Assembly (NCBI GenBank): GCA_050633885.1
Contig: JBOEHK010000002.1
Coordinates: 124,001 to 188,000, forward strand
DNA from: JAWSVE01 sp050633885
GTDB taxonomy: Bacteria > Pseudomonadota > Gammaproteobacteria > Pseudomonadales > Cellvibrionaceae
Reading direction: 5' to 3'
Length of the DNA: 64,000 bases
The notes beneath the pieces were generated by a model. It worked only from the letters and a program-made list of their open reading frames with translations. It did no database searches and had not been told where the DNA came from. How positions within the stretch are numbered: the first letter of the stretch is position 1; every line of letters starts with the position of its first letter. The position numbers were made by a program, and so were the translations under genes. Positions 25,607 to 34,562 of this stretch are shown one piece after another.

Positions 25607-26446
25607 GTGGGTAGATTATTAGGTGGGTTGTTAGGCTTGGTGGGTATTGCCACTCTAATTGGCTTTGGTATTGGCGGGCTTTTTTTGGCGCTCATAGGGA
25701 TAATTATTGGCCGTGTCTTTTTTTCTGGGTATACACAATTTCAAAGCAGTCAGCGCCCGAATGAAGAGCAGCGTAAAAAAATTCAAGAGACGTTTTTTAA
25801 AACGGTTTTTTTATTGTTGGGTCATTTAGCCAAAGCAGATGGCCGCGTCTCTGAAGCGGAGATAAAACAAGCTGAAAATTTCATGTCGCAAATGGGGTTA
25901 ACGCCTGATCATCGCCGTGAAGCAATTCGATTATTTAAAGAAGGTTCGGCGCCGAGTTTTAATAGTGATAGCACATTGCATGAATTTAGAAATACGTGTG
26001 GAAGACAGCGCAATTTAATTCAAATGTTGATCATGTATTTGGTGAACATGGCCTTAGCGGACGGAAATTTTGATGCCAGTGAAGAAGCCGTCCTTAAAAA
26101 AGTAGCAAGTTCGCTAGGCATCTCATCCATGATGTTCGAACAAATGCTTCGCATGATAAAAGCTCAAGGCGCTTTTGCAGGCGGTGCAGGTGGTTATTCC
26201 AGTAGCGGTGGTGCTTATAGCGCTACGCCAAACGCTAACCAAATCGATTTAGCCTATCAAGCATTAGGCGTGAAGAGTGACGTCACTGATACACAACTCA
26301 AACGTGCTTATAGAAAATTAATGAGCCAATACCATCCTGATAAATTGACCGGACAAGGCGTCCCAGAAGATATGATTAAATCGGCAACGGAGCGCAGCCA
26401 AGAAATTCAAGCAGCTTATGATTTGATTAAGAAATCGCGTGGGTAA
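25607..26446 (+). CDS. djlA: DjlA-like co-chaperone (TerB plus DnaJ domain)
   Basis: 279 residues from a GTG. An N-terminal glycine-rich membrane segment (about 1-42) is followed by a TerB-like helical domain (about 60-190: LGHLAKADGRVSEAEI, MALADGNFDASEEAVLKKVA). A Gly/Ser/Ala linker (about 190-210) precedes a C-terminal J domain (about 215-279) with the diagnostic HPD (YHPDKLTGQG). This order (membrane anchor, TerB, J domain) is that of DjlA, an inner-membrane DnaK co-chaperone linked to envelope stress. The gene stops seven bases before the convergent DUF2164 gene. Confidence 0.93.
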   Translation: MGRLLGGLLGLVGIATLIGFGIGGLFLALIGIIIGRVFFSGYTQFQSSQRPNEEQRKKIQETFFKTVFLLLGHLAKADGRVSEAEIKQAENFMSQMGLTPDHRREAIRLFKEGSAPSFNSDSTLHEFRNTCGRQRNLIQMLIMYLVNMALADGNFDASEEAVLKKVASSLGISSMMFEQMLRMIKAQGAFAGGAGGYSSSGGAYSATPNANQIDLAYQALGVKSDVTDTQLKRAYRKLMSQYHPDKLTGQGVPEDMIKSATERSQEIQAAYDLIKKSRG

Positions 26447-26452
26447 TAAATA

Positions 26453-26698
26453 TTATCTTACGGGCTTTTCTATTTCGTAAAAAGCATCAGTGATGTCACC
26501 GACCTTTTTTTCTAAAATGGCTTGCGCATCGTACAGGCCGCGATTATAGAAAAAGGGTCCTATTTCTTCGGCGAAAAAATCTAACAAGAATTCAGCATCA
26601 AAGTTACCGATGTTCTGATCTAACTCTTCTTTAAAATAAAGCTGAATCTTTCGTGCAATAGCCTCCTTTTCTTCTTTTGAGAATCGAATCTCTGACAT
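26453..26698 (-). CDS. DUF2164 domain protein
   Basis: 81 residues, all one domain: SEIRFSKEEKEAIARKIQLY, then FDAEFLLDFFAEEIGPFFYN, RGLYDAQAIL and a final FYEIEKPVR. I recognise this as DUF2164, a small helical family of unknown function. The start has AGGAGA about six bases upstream. It is convergent with the DjlA-like gene and its upstream region is shared with purE. Confidence 0.92.
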   Translation of the reverse strand: MSEIRFSKEEKEAIARKIQLYFKEELDQNIGNFDAEFLLDFFAEEIGPFFYNRGLYDAQAILEKKVGDITDAFYEIEKPVR

Positions 26699-26889
26699 GA
26701 AGTCTCCTGTTGATTACTGGCCGTTAGATTGAAAGGATATGCTGAGCTTACTGGCTATGCTGATGATAGCTGTTTAGTCAGGCGATATTTGTTATTATGT
26801 TCGGTTTGGTGTCGCCGTGCCACTTGCTGGCGTATTAATTAGTGTTCTCGTGATCGCGGGAAGGCTGAATGGGTAACAGGAGTTATTTA

Positions 26890-27378
26890 ATGGGTAGCAA
26901 TACAAACAAGCGCGTCGCCATCATTATGGGGTCGCGATCGGATTGGCCGATTATGAAGCAAGCTATTACGGTATTGGATGAGCTTGGCATTGGTTATGAC
27001 ACATCGGTCGTGTCGGCACATCGTACGCCTGATCGGCTCTATGATTTTGCCAAAAATGCTCCGGATAAATACAGCGTGATTATTGCTGGGGCCGGCGGTG
27101 CTGCTCATTTGCCGGGTATGACGGCGGCAATGACGTGGTTGCCAGTGATTGCTGTGCCCGTACTCAGTAAGGCTTTAAGCGGCGTCGATAGTTTGTTGTC
27201 GATAGCGCAAATGCCAAAAGGCGTGGCGGTTTCGACTCAAGCGATTGGGGAACCCGGTGCTTACAATGCGGGTTTGATGGCGGCACAAATCTTGGCTGTT
27301 AGCGATTCTGAACTGCGAGATAAGCTGATTGCTTGGCGTGAGCGGCAGAGTGAGTCTGTCCCGCTGTCAGTAGAATAA
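26890..27378 (+). CDS. purE: N5-carboxyaminoimidazole ribonucleotide mutase
   Basis: The frame opens at 26869, but AGGAG seven bases before ATG 26890 and the family length (162 residues) favour the later start. Motifs: IIMGSRSDWPIMKQA (nucleotide site), SAHRTPDRLYDFA (catalytic His segment) and AGAGGAAHLPGM. PurE converts N5-CAIR to CAIR in purine synthesis and works with PurK, whose gene follows after 55 bases. No PurR-like operator was seen upstream. Confidence 0.96.
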   Translation: MGSNTNKRVAIIMGSRSDWPIMKQAITVLDELGIGYDTSVVSAHRTPDRLYDFAKNAPDKYSVIIAGAGGAAHLPGMTAAMTWLPVIAVPVLSKALSGVDSLLSIAQMPKGVAVSTQAIGEPGAYNAGLMAAQILAVSDSELRDKLIAWRERQSESVPLSVE

Positions 27379-27433
27379 GTCGCGGTTTGGATGTGAGCTA
27401 AGGGGTCGAGAAAGGGGTTGAGGTAAAGTATTC

Positions 27434-28555
27434 ATGCATATTGCGATTATCGGTTGTGGTCAGTTGTCGCGGATGCTCGCATTGGCAGGCATTCCATTCG
27501 GCTTTACGTTCAGTTTTATCAATGATGCAGAACATCAAGATACTACTTGCGTGGAGGGTTTGGGCGAAATTGTTCAATGGCGTTCAGGTGATTCGTTTGA
27601 CAGTTTGTATGCGGTTTTAGGTAAACCAGATATTGTTACCGTTGAAAAAGAGCAAGTGGATATTGCATTGCTTGTGGGTTTTCAGAAATTTTGCCCTGTC
27701 TATCCCGATCCCAAAGCATTTGCTATTTGTCAGGATCGCTATAAAGAAAAACAACTATTAGATTCCCTCGACATCCCCTGCTCTTCTTATGTTTATGGTC
27801 AACCGTTAAGTGTTTGCGTGGAAACGCTTTCTTTGCCGCTCGTGATTAAATCTTGTCGTGATGGCTATGACGGAAAAAATCAATGGGTGTTAAAAACGCC
27901 AGAAGATGTTGAAGCGCTCGAACAGATTTTGAAAGACAAGCGAATATCTAGCAACGATTATATTGCTGAACAATGGATTCCTTTTGATAAAGAAATTTCG
28001 CTCGTGTCTGTTCGGTCTGTGAATGGAGAGGCTAGACATTATTCATTAACTGAAAACACGCATGATAAAGGCATCCTCAAACAATCTATCGCTCCCGCGC
28101 CAAATGTGTCGGAGGGGTTAATTAAAAAAGCGCAAGACTATCTTGGCCGTATTGTTAATGAGCTTGATTATGTCGGCGTTATAGCTATGGAATGTTTTGT
28201 CACAGGTGAAAAACTCTTGATTAACGAGTTGGCGCCACGTGTTCATAACAGTGGTCATTGGACACAGTCGGGCAGTAAAACCTGTCAGTTTGAAAATCAT
28301 TTACGCGCTATCACAGGAACAGTTTTGGGTAACACTGAAAATCACGGTGTCGCTGGGATGGTCAATTTGATCGGGATTGAGAAACCTTCTTTAGAGGTGC
28401 TGTCAGCGGATTCAAAGTTACATTGGTACAACAAATCTGTTCGTCCTGGTCGAAAACTAGGGCATGTTAATTTTCAAACAGCGGATGTTAATCAGCTGCT
28501 AATGGCGATGAATACATTCTCCAAGCTATCTCATTCTAAATCATCTGACTCCTGA
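27434..28555 (+). CDS. purK: N5-carboxyaminoimidazole ribonucleotide synthase
   Basis: 373 residues with the ATP-grasp layout. The N-terminal nucleotide-binding start is IAIIGCGQLSRMLALAG; the middle has LVIKSCRDGYDGKNQWVL and the acidic ATP site EQWIPFDKEISLVSVRS; the metal-binding end is NELAPRVHNSGHWT. PurK carboxylates AIR with bicarbonate and ATP, supplying PurE. It is the second gene of a purE-purK pair. Length is normal. A 332-base gap with the SOS-type operator follows. Confidence 0.95.
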   Translation: MHIAIIGCGQLSRMLALAGIPFGFTFSFINDAEHQDTTCVEGLGEIVQWRSGDSFDSLYAVLGKPDIVTVEKEQVDIALLVGFQKFCPVYPDPKAFAICQDRYKEKQLLDSLDIPCSSYVYGQPLSVCVETLSLPLVIKSCRDGYDGKNQWVLKTPEDVEALEQILKDKRISSNDYIAEQWIPFDKEISLVSVRSVNGEARHYSLTENTHDKGILKQSIAPAPNVSEGLIKKAQDYLGRIVNELDYVGVIAMECFVTGEKLLINELAPRVHNSGHWTQSGSKTCQFENHLRAITGTVLGNTENHGVAGMVNLIGIEKPSLEVLSADSKLHWYNKSVRPGRKLGHVNFQTADVNQLLMAMNTFSKLSHSKSSDS

Positions 28556-28802
28556 ATATTCGAATCGAAATGTTTGCGAAGGTTTGAGTTCTCATTCGAT
28601 CACCTAAAATGTATCAATTCTCTTGATAGTAAAAATTAGCTTTCCAGTAAAAAAAGCTACTAAAATCCACCATGAAACATTAATTTTTTAGCCGCTTCTC
28701 GTTAAAACAATATCCTATTGATTAATAACAATTTTATTCTTCATGCAATGGTTTTATGAAGAATATTGAAAATACCTGTTAGTTGCCGCCCGTATTATTT
28801 TC

Positions 28803-28865
28803 TTGCAAAGCTCATTATTTTAGGTATTCTTAAATACTGTATTTAAATACAGTATTTAAGAATAC
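28803..28865 (+). promoter_or_regulatory. LexA-type SOS promoter/operator of umuDC within a 42-bp palindrome
   Basis: The LexA box CTGTATTTAAATACAG lies at 28837-28852 (CTGT-N8-ACAG). It is the core of a perfect 42-base palindrome, 28824-28865. A candidate promoter has TTGCAA at 28803-28808 and TATTCT at 28825-28830, spaced 16 bases, so the operator would cover the transcription start. This is direct evidence of SOS control of the umuD-umuC pair. A further 13-base inverted repeat flanks it: TCATTATTTTAGG at 28812-28824 and its complement at 28879-28891, the right arm covering the umuD start codon. The rest of the gap from 28556 to 28802 shows nothing I can name. Confidence 0.85.
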
Positions 28866-28887
28866 TCTACAAGATGAGCCTAAAATA

Positions 28888-29310
28888 ATGAAATTATCGT
28901 CCGTGCAAGCGTCCTTTCCGGAGTCATCATTGTCTCTGCCTGTTATGGCAAGTCGATTAGCAGCTGGATTTCCGAGTCCGGCAGACGACTTTATTGAAAG
29001 TTATTTGGATTTAAATAAATATTTGATCAAGCATCCTGCCGCTACAATTTTTGCGTGGGCTGAAGGTGATTCTTTAAAAGATATTGGTATTCATAGTGGC
29101 GATCTGTTGATTATTGATCGTGCTGTAGAGCGACGACATGGTGCGATTGTTGTGGCGGCGATCGACGGAGAGTTAACCTGTAAAGTCTTAGATGCAAAGC
29201 GGAATAGATTACTGCCCGCAAATTCTCATTATTTACCGATTGAATTAGCGGGAAGAGATGATGTGATTATTGAGGGCGTCATTATTTATAATATTAAAAG
29301 TCAGTACTAA
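28888..29310 (+). CDS. umuD: SOS mutagenesis protein UmuD (self-cleaving)
   Basis: 140 residues. The self-cleavage site is Ala26-Gly27 in LAAGFPSPADDFIE. The catalytic serine is Ser62 (AEGDSLKDIGIHSGDLLI) and the lysine is Lys99 (DGELTCKVL), as in UmuD/LexA S24 peptidases. On RecA filaments the protein clips itself to UmuD', which joins UmuC to form polymerase V. The ribosome site is weak (GAG nine bases before the ATG). The LexA operator is 35 bases upstream and umuC starts two bases after the stop. Confidence 0.95.
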   Translation: MKLSSVQASFPESSLSLPVMASRLAAGFPSPADDFIESYLDLNKYLIKHPAATIFAWAEGDSLKDIGIHSGDLLIIDRAVERRHGAIVVAAIDGELTCKVLDAKRNRLLPANSHYLPIELAGRDDVIIEGVIIYNIKSQY

Positions 29311-29312
29311 AA

Positions 29313-30569
29313 ATGTTTGCGTTGGTAGATTGTAATAGTTGTTATGCGTCATGCGAGCAAATTTTTCGTCCCGATCTTCGTGGTAAGCCGGTGGTGGTTT
29401 TGTCGAACAATGATGGCTGCATTATTGCGCGCTCAAAAGAAGCAAAACAATTGGGGATACCTGATTTACAGCCATACTTTAAAATTAAACATTTATTGCG
29501 AGAAAAAAATGTAACCGTTTTTTCCGCAAACTTTACATTGTATGGTGATATCAGCTATCGCTTTGTTGAAACGGTAAAACGATTTTCTCCTAACGTCGAA
29601 CAATACAGTATTGATGAAGTGTTTGTTTCTTTGTCTGGGGTGAATTGGAATTTAAAAAACTATGGGCAAATAATTAAGCGAACAATCTGGAAAGAAATAC
29701 GAATGCCAGTGGGCATTGGTATAGGGCCAACTAAGACATTAGCTAAGCTGGCTAGTCATGCGGCAAAAAAAATTCCTGCAACGGAAGGAGTTTGTGTTCT
29801 TGATACACCAGAAAAATGGCAGTGGGTTCAAAAAAGAGTTCCGGTCATAAAAATATGGGGTGTAGGACATCGATTAGCAAAGCGTTTTGAATTAATGGAT
29901 ATTAATACGGCGTGGGATTTGGCAAACGCTTCGCCATCACAATTGCGACGCCTGATGAATGTGAATATTGACAAAACAGTTCGAGAATTAAATGGCGTTA
30001 GTTGTATTGGTTTGGAAGAGATTCCGCCATTGAAAAAAGAAATATTTGTGACGCGTTCTTTTGGTGAGAAAGCCACAGAAGAAGAGGTGTTGTTAAATCA
30101 TATTAGTCGTTACGCTTCAGCAGCGGCAGAAAAGTTGCGAAAGCAAAAAAGTGTGACAAGTAATGTTCATGTTTTTGTGCAAACGAGTGCTCATGCGATG
30201 CCGTATTATGCTAATCAGGCAGTGATTAAATTGCCGTATCCCACAAATGATAGTCGTGTCATTATTCGGTCGGCACGACGCATTATGTCAGAGTTGCATC
30301 GAGACGGATTTCGCTATGCCAAATGCGGTGTTGGTTTGCTAGATGTGAGTAATCGACGTACAGAACAATTTGATATGTTCATTCCAAGACAGACAAAAAA
30401 GTCTTTAGTGTTAATGAAAGTCGTTGATCGTATTAATGAGCAATACGGTTCGGATACGGCTGTTTTTGCGGCGGAGGGTTTCAAAGGAAAATGGTCGATG
30501 CGACAGGATCATTTGTCTCCTGCTTATACAACGCGATGGAAGGATTTACCGGTGATCAAAATGGCTTGA
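29313..30569 (+). CDS. umuC: Y-family DNA polymerase V catalytic subunit
   Basis: 418 residues. The palm motifs ALVDCNSCYASCEQIFRPDL, VVLSNNDGCIIARSKEAK and the catalytic YSIDEVFVSLSG (acidic pair DE) are present. HhH-type little-finger region follows (KIWGVGHRLAKRF). The C-terminal part has PRQTKKSLVLMKVVDRINEQ, typical of UmuC. Full length. With UmuD' it carries out error-prone bypass of DNA lesions. It is translated right after umuD and shares its LexA-controlled promoter. Confidence 0.96.
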   Translation: MFALVDCNSCYASCEQIFRPDLRGKPVVVLSNNDGCIIARSKEAKQLGIPDLQPYFKIKHLLREKNVTVFSANFTLYGDISYRFVETVKRFSPNVEQYSIDEVFVSLSGVNWNLKNYGQIIKRTIWKEIRMPVGIGIGPTKTLAKLASHAAKKIPATEGVCVLDTPEKWQWVQKRVPVIKIWGVGHRLAKRFELMDINTAWDLANASPSQLRRLMNVNIDKTVRELNGVSCIGLEEIPPLKKEIFVTRSFGEKATEEEVLLNHISRYASAAAEKLRKQKSVTSNVHVFVQTSAHAMPYYANQAVIKLPYPTNDSRVIIRSARRIMSELHRDGFRYAKCGVGLLDVSNRRTEQFDMFIPRQTKKSLVLMKVVDRINEQYGSDTAVFAAEGFKGKWSMRQDHLSPAYTTRWKDLPVIKMA

Positions 30570-30605
30570 TTAAAGTGACGTGTCAGGAAAGTGTGAATAT
30601 AAAAA

Positions 30606-30681
30606 TGGTGCCCAGAGGCGGAATCGAACCACCGACACGGGGATTTTCAATCCCCTGCTCTACCGACTGAGCTATCTGGGC
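30606..30681 (-). tRNA. tRNA-Phe (GAA)
   Basis: The complement folds as a 76-base tRNA. The acceptor stem is GCCCAGA / TCTGGGC with encoded CCA at 30606-30608. The anticodon stem GGGGA/TCCCC encloses TTGAAAA, giving anticodon GAA for phenylalanine. The T loop has TTCGATT. It lies between umuC (plus strand, ending 30569) and yggX (minus strand). Confidence 0.97.
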
Positions 30682-30985
30682 GTACCTACATGTGTCTGAT
30701 ATATCTACTGCTACATGTATCTACTAAGGAGGCTTGTTCTGTTTTCTGTGAGATCTAGCACTGCCTAGAAATCAGGTGAAAATCAGATGACTTTGCCTCA
30801 AAGAAGGCCGCGTATTAAACCTGCTTGATGGCTTGGAGTCAAGGTCGGAAGCGCTTACTTCTCAAGAGTTTGGTACAACTTTGCCCTGTGGCGTATTTGT
30901 TAAATATCAGTCAAGTGCCAATAAGAAGTGCAATGACGAAACTCGATAAATAGCGTCCAGAAGGAGAGAGTGATTTTTGGCTGGA
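30682..30985. other. intergenic region upstream of tRNA-Phe
   Basis: 304 bases between yggX and tRNA-Phe, both on the minus strand. The part nearest the tRNA must carry its promoter. A near-repeat of 12 bases (CTACATGTGTCT at 30686, CTACATGTATCT at 30711, 25 bases apart) lies there. I see no coding frame and no strong terminator for yggX. Confidence 0.5.
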
Positions 30986-31258
30986 TTATTTCTCGGGTGG
31001 AACGTAGCCGTCTGCTTTATCAAATTCTTCGCCGCTAAAGAACTTGTCCATTTGTTCTTTCAAATAGGTTCTGGCTGTCATGTCCATCATGTTGAGATGC
31101 TTTTCGTTAATGAGCATGGTTTGATGGTGCATCCAATCTTGCCACGCTTGTTTGGATATGTTGTCAAAAATATCTTGGCCTTTGGGGCCTGGCATTGGAG
31201 GCATAGTAAGACCTTCCATTTCAGCCTGATATTTACGGCAAAAGACAGTTCGTGACAT
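30986..31258 (-). CDS. yggX: Fe(2+)-trafficking / oxidative damage protection protein
   Basis: 90 residues. The family start MSRTVFCRKYQAEMEGL with conserved Cys7 and the body GQDIFDNISKQAWQDWMHHQ and LINEKHLNMMD match YggX. It protects iron-sulfur proteins from oxidation and may move ferrous iron. It lies 56 bases after mutY, whose product is an Fe-S enzyme; the mutY-yggX pair is conserved in gammaproteobacteria. Confidence 0.97.
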   Translation of the reverse strand: MSRTVFCRKYQAEMEGLTMPPMPGPKGQDIFDNISKQAWQDWMHHQTMLINEKHLNMMDMTARTYLKEQMDKFFSGEEFDKADGYVPPEK

Positions 31259-31314
31259 ACGGGATCCTTGGTGTGTTGGAAAAGTGAGTGTTCACAAGCA
31301 CTAAAGCGCTTGCA

Positions 31315-32394
31315 CTAGATTGCTTTGTCAGCGCTAGCAGCTTGAAAAAGTAGTTTTTTTACGGGCGCGGCCAAGCCCACTTGCTGTGGTGATGCCGTGT
31401 TATACCAAATACGGCTGTCATCGGCCATGATTTGATGGGAATGCCGAGTGAGCGGAATGAGTACGGGAGTAATATCGAGGTGGTAGTGGCTAAATGTGTG
31501 GCGATAGGTATCCCAGATTTGAGGAGCATTGGGCTTAATATCTTTTGCGGTGTATCCAAGTTGATCAAAACAGTGCTCCAGAGAGTCTTGTTCGATGGGG
31601 ATTTCTAAAAAGCTCCAAAGCCCTCCCCATATCCCTTGCGATGGTCTTTGTTCTAAGAAAAATTCACCATCTGGGTTTTGAATCATGAGCATTTTTACAG
31701 CGCGAACAGGAATGGTTTTCTTAGGTTTTTTACCGGGATAATCAGTAGGGTTTCGTTGGGAAAACCCTACGCATTGCGTTGCCAGTGGGCATTCTTCACA
31801 TTTTGGCTTGCTTCGGGTGCACACCGTCGCGCCCAAATCCATCATGGCCTGTGTGTAATTGCCGGTGTGAGTATCAGGAGTTAATGATTCGGCCAGTGTC
31901 CATAACCTATTCGCCACAGCTGTTTGCCCCGGCCAGCCACTTATCGCTTTGAAGCGAGCAAGAACGCGTTTGACGTTGCCGTCTAAGATGGCGGTGGGCT
32001 TGTCCCAAACAATACTGCAGATTGCGCCAGCAGTGGAGCGCCCTATTCCGGGAAGTTCTACAAGCGCTTCGACATCTTGTGGAAAATCTCCGTTGTATTC
32101 CTCGACAATTTTTTTTGCGCAAGCATGTAAGTTTCTCGCGCGGGCGTAGTAACCAAGTCCTGTCCATAAATGCAAAACATCATCGATAGGTGCTTGAGCG
32201 AGTTGCTCTATTGTCGGAAATTTTTCAGTGAACGAATGGAAATAAGGTATAACGGTTTTGACTTGTGTTTGTTGCAACATAATTTCTGATAACCAAACAC
32301 GGTAAGCCGTAATGTTATGTTGCCAAGGTAAATTTTTTCGGCCGTTTTTATCAAACCATTGCAAAACAGTGTGTGAGAAATGAAAAGTTGCCAT
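31315..32394 (-). CDS. mutY: A/G-specific adenine DNA glycosylase
   Basis: 359 residues. The helix-hairpin-helix and catalytic region is LPGIGRSTAGAICSIV with the following DGNVKRVLAR, which holds the catalytic Asp. The [4Fe-4S] cluster is CTRSKPKCEECPLATQC. The C-terminal Nudix-like domain that recognises 8-oxoguanine starts near PVRAVKMLMIQNPDGE. It removes adenine opposite 8-oxoG. The ATG overlaps the stop of the upstream AsmA gene by one base (TAATG), so the genes are coupled. Confidence 0.97.
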   Translation of the reverse strand: MATFHFSHTVLQWFDKNGRKNLPWQHNITAYRVWLSEIMLQQTQVKTVIPYFHSFTEKFPTIEQLAQAPIDDVLHLWTGLGYYARARNLHACAKKIVEEYNGDFPQDVEALVELPGIGRSTAGAICSIVWDKPTAILDGNVKRVLARFKAISGWPGQTAVANRLWTLAESLTPDTHTGNYTQAMMDLGATVCTRSKPKCEECPLATQCVGFSQRNPTDYPGKKPKKTIPVRAVKMLMIQNPDGEFFLEQRPSQGIWGGLWSFLEIPIEQDSLEHCFDQLGYTAKDIKPNAPQIWDTYRHTFSHYHLDITPVLIPLTRHSHQIMADDSRIWYNTASPQQVGLAAPVKKLLFQAASADKAI

Positions 32395-34562
32395 TATTTT
32401 TTTAATAAATCTTTCAAAAGATCTCGCGCCGTTGGTTTTTCATTTTCAGTTTTATCATCAGCGCTTTCTGATGATTTGGGATCTGAGTTTCTATTCAGTT
32501 CTTCAAGCAGTTTATCTTTTACTGTTTGCCGAACTTCTTTTTTCTTCTCATCAATTTTTTTGCCAGCGTTATAGCGAATCGCTTGTTTGGCTATAGTTCC
32601 AATCGCACTTGAATCGATACCGCAGACGTTAGCAAGATCGAGATTATCCAGAGATCCTTGACATTCTACAACATCAATTTCATGTTCTTTCAAAAAATTA
32701 CTGGAAATTAAACAGCCTGCAGGGCTGTTTTCAGTTTGCAATAAGCGCAAGGGTACGCGAAATGTAAACGTCTTATTTGCCAAGTGTAGATTTCCCGAAG
32801 ATTCAACACCAATATTAACGGACTCGGCCGAGATATTATTAATACGCAAAATGTTCTGCGAAAAGGACAGCGCACCAGTGACTGATGTGATGTCACTAGT
32901 AGAAGGCCAGCTTTTGGGGAGTACTTCAGTGTTGCCAAGTTGCTGAGCGGCTTGGCAATAATATTGTTCGATATTAAATCCATGGAGGCGTAAAAGATCG
33001 CTGTTAAATGTGACAGCCGCGTCTGCATTATTGAATAGTTGTTGAGTCGTAAATGCACTTGTATTGACCTTGATGTCAATATTAGCGTTGCCCTCAATGT
33101 CTTTGATGTCGCCAAGCTCAGTGAACAGTGGTAATAATTCAATACGTTTAATTGACCCGGAAGCCTCTATTTTAGCAGGGCTATTTTTCTTTCTTGCGTC
33201 AAGACTGGCGTTGCCTAGTAATTTGCCTTGATAAAGCTCTGCGCGAATAGACGGTAATTTCCAGAGGCCTTTACTCGATAAAATTGAAGTAGAAAAATTA
33301 GAAATGCTGAGTTCAGAAGCAATCAACTCATTAATATGTATATTTGCGGATACATTGATTGAGCGCAATAGGTCTAGAGGTAAGGGTGAATCAGCAGGAA
33401 CCGATGTATTCTTTTGTGGTTTGCTGGTGTCCGCCGTGATTGGAGGTGCTAAATAATCATCGATGTTAATGTTGTCGATAGATAATTTTGTCTTAACGTT
33501 GATGGATGCTGAACCGGAAGAAGCAAGTTGTAAGTCTAATTCGGCGTTACCGATAGATTCATCTAACGTGAATGTTAATGGATTCAATGTAAGATTTGTT
33601 TGGTCGGCACTGTTTGTTGAAAAAGAAAAGGTGGAAGAAAAGCCAATTCTTGTCAGTGCTTGAGGGTTGGCGGTTATTATGGGTTCTTGATCTAACGCTG
33701 CAAGTAACTTATGAGCATTAATGTTTCCTATTTTTATGCTGCCGGTGGCTTTTAAGTCGTCTTTAAAATTAACGACAGCGTCTAAGCTAGAATTGATGGT
33801 TGCGTTGGCAATGTTGATTAAAATTTCTTTGCCGAAAACGGAAATAATTTTTTGATCTTGATCAAAAGACAGTGCGCCTTTTGATTCAAGCTGAACAGGA
33901 TTCTTTAAAGTGTTGCTAGAAAAAGAGAGCGAGAAACTGTAGGGAAATTGATTCCCGTTAATTTGAACATCACTGGCATCAAAATTTAATGCGTGCGCTT
34001 CAATGGATTGAATACTTTGTGCGTTATCAACGAGAAGGCGACCATTATTAATAGAGATATTTTTGATCGCTAAGTCGAGTGGTTGCTGAGTGTTGTTTTT
34101 TTGGTTTGTAGTGGTATTAGTGTTTTCTGGTTTTTTTTCGCTGTCGGTTAGGTAATTTGTCGAGCCATCTTTATTGGTGAGAAGGGTGATGTTAGGCGAA
34201 TCTAGCGTGATTTCCTCTATGCGAATTTTTCGCTCAAGCAATGGTTTAAGTTCAACAGCAGCAATAATTTTTTCAGCGGTGACAAATGGCTGATTGTTGG
34301 CGGCAGATTTTTCTGTGGATGTTGGTGGGGCAAGCGCTAAGCGGGAGTCGCCAATAGAAATGGCTAGAGATGGAAAGAATTGCCATTGAATATCGCCCTT
34401 AATGTGTAATTCATACCCTTGCTTTTTAGCGAGAGATTCTAATTCAGGCTTCCAGTCATTGGGATCAAAGAGAAAAAAAAGTAACACGACAGCGAATAAA
34501 GCAAGCATCAAAATGCTAGCTACGCTAAAAAGTAGTCGTTTAAGCCAAATCGTCATTATCAT
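32394..34562 (-). CDS. AsmA-family envelope protein
   Basis: 722 residues. One N-terminal membrane segment (about 7-30, LLFSVASILMLALFAVVLLF) is followed by FDPNDWKPELESLAKKQGYE, the AsmA-type start, and a long periplasmic beta-rich body. The C-terminal AsmA_2-like part has the expected LHGFNIEQYYCQAAQQLG and FRVPLRLLQTENSPAGC. The tail is Lys/Glu-rich. AsmA proteins act in outer-membrane lipid and protein balance and belong to the bridge-like lipid-transfer superfamily. It is the first gene of an asmA-mutY-yggX operon. Confidence 0.9.
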   Translation of the reverse strand: MIMTIWLKRLLFSVASILMLALFAVVLLFFLFDPNDWKPELESLAKKQGYELHIKGDIQWQFFPSLAISIGDSRLALAPPTSTEKSAANNQPFVTAEKIIAAVELKPLLERKIRIEEITLDSPNITLLTNKDGSTNYLTDSEKKPENTNTTTNQKNNTQQPLDLAIKNISINNGRLLVDNAQSIQSIEAHALNFDASDVQINGNQFPYSFSLSFSSNTLKNPVQLESKGALSFDQDQKIISVFGKEILINIANATINSSLDAVVNFKDDLKATGSIKIGNINAHKLLAALDQEPIITANPQALTRIGFSSTFSFSTNSADQTNLTLNPLTFTLDESIGNAELDLQLASSGSASINVKTKLSIDNINIDDYLAPPITADTSKPQKNTSVPADSPLPLDLLRSINVSANIHINELIASELSISNFSTSILSSKGLWKLPSIRAELYQGKLLGNASLDARKKNSPAKIEASGSIKRIELLPLFTELGDIKDIEGNANIDIKVNTSAFTTQQLFNNADAAVTFNSDLLRLHGFNIEQYYCQAAQQLGNTEVLPKSWPSTSDITSVTGALSFSQNILRINNISAESVNIGVESSGNLHLANKTFTFRVPLRLLQTENSPAGCLISSNFLKEHEIDVVECQGSLDNLDLANVCGIDSSAIGTIAKQAIRYNAGKKIDEKKKEVRQTVKDKLLEELNRNSDPKSSESADDKTENEKPTARDLLKDLLKK

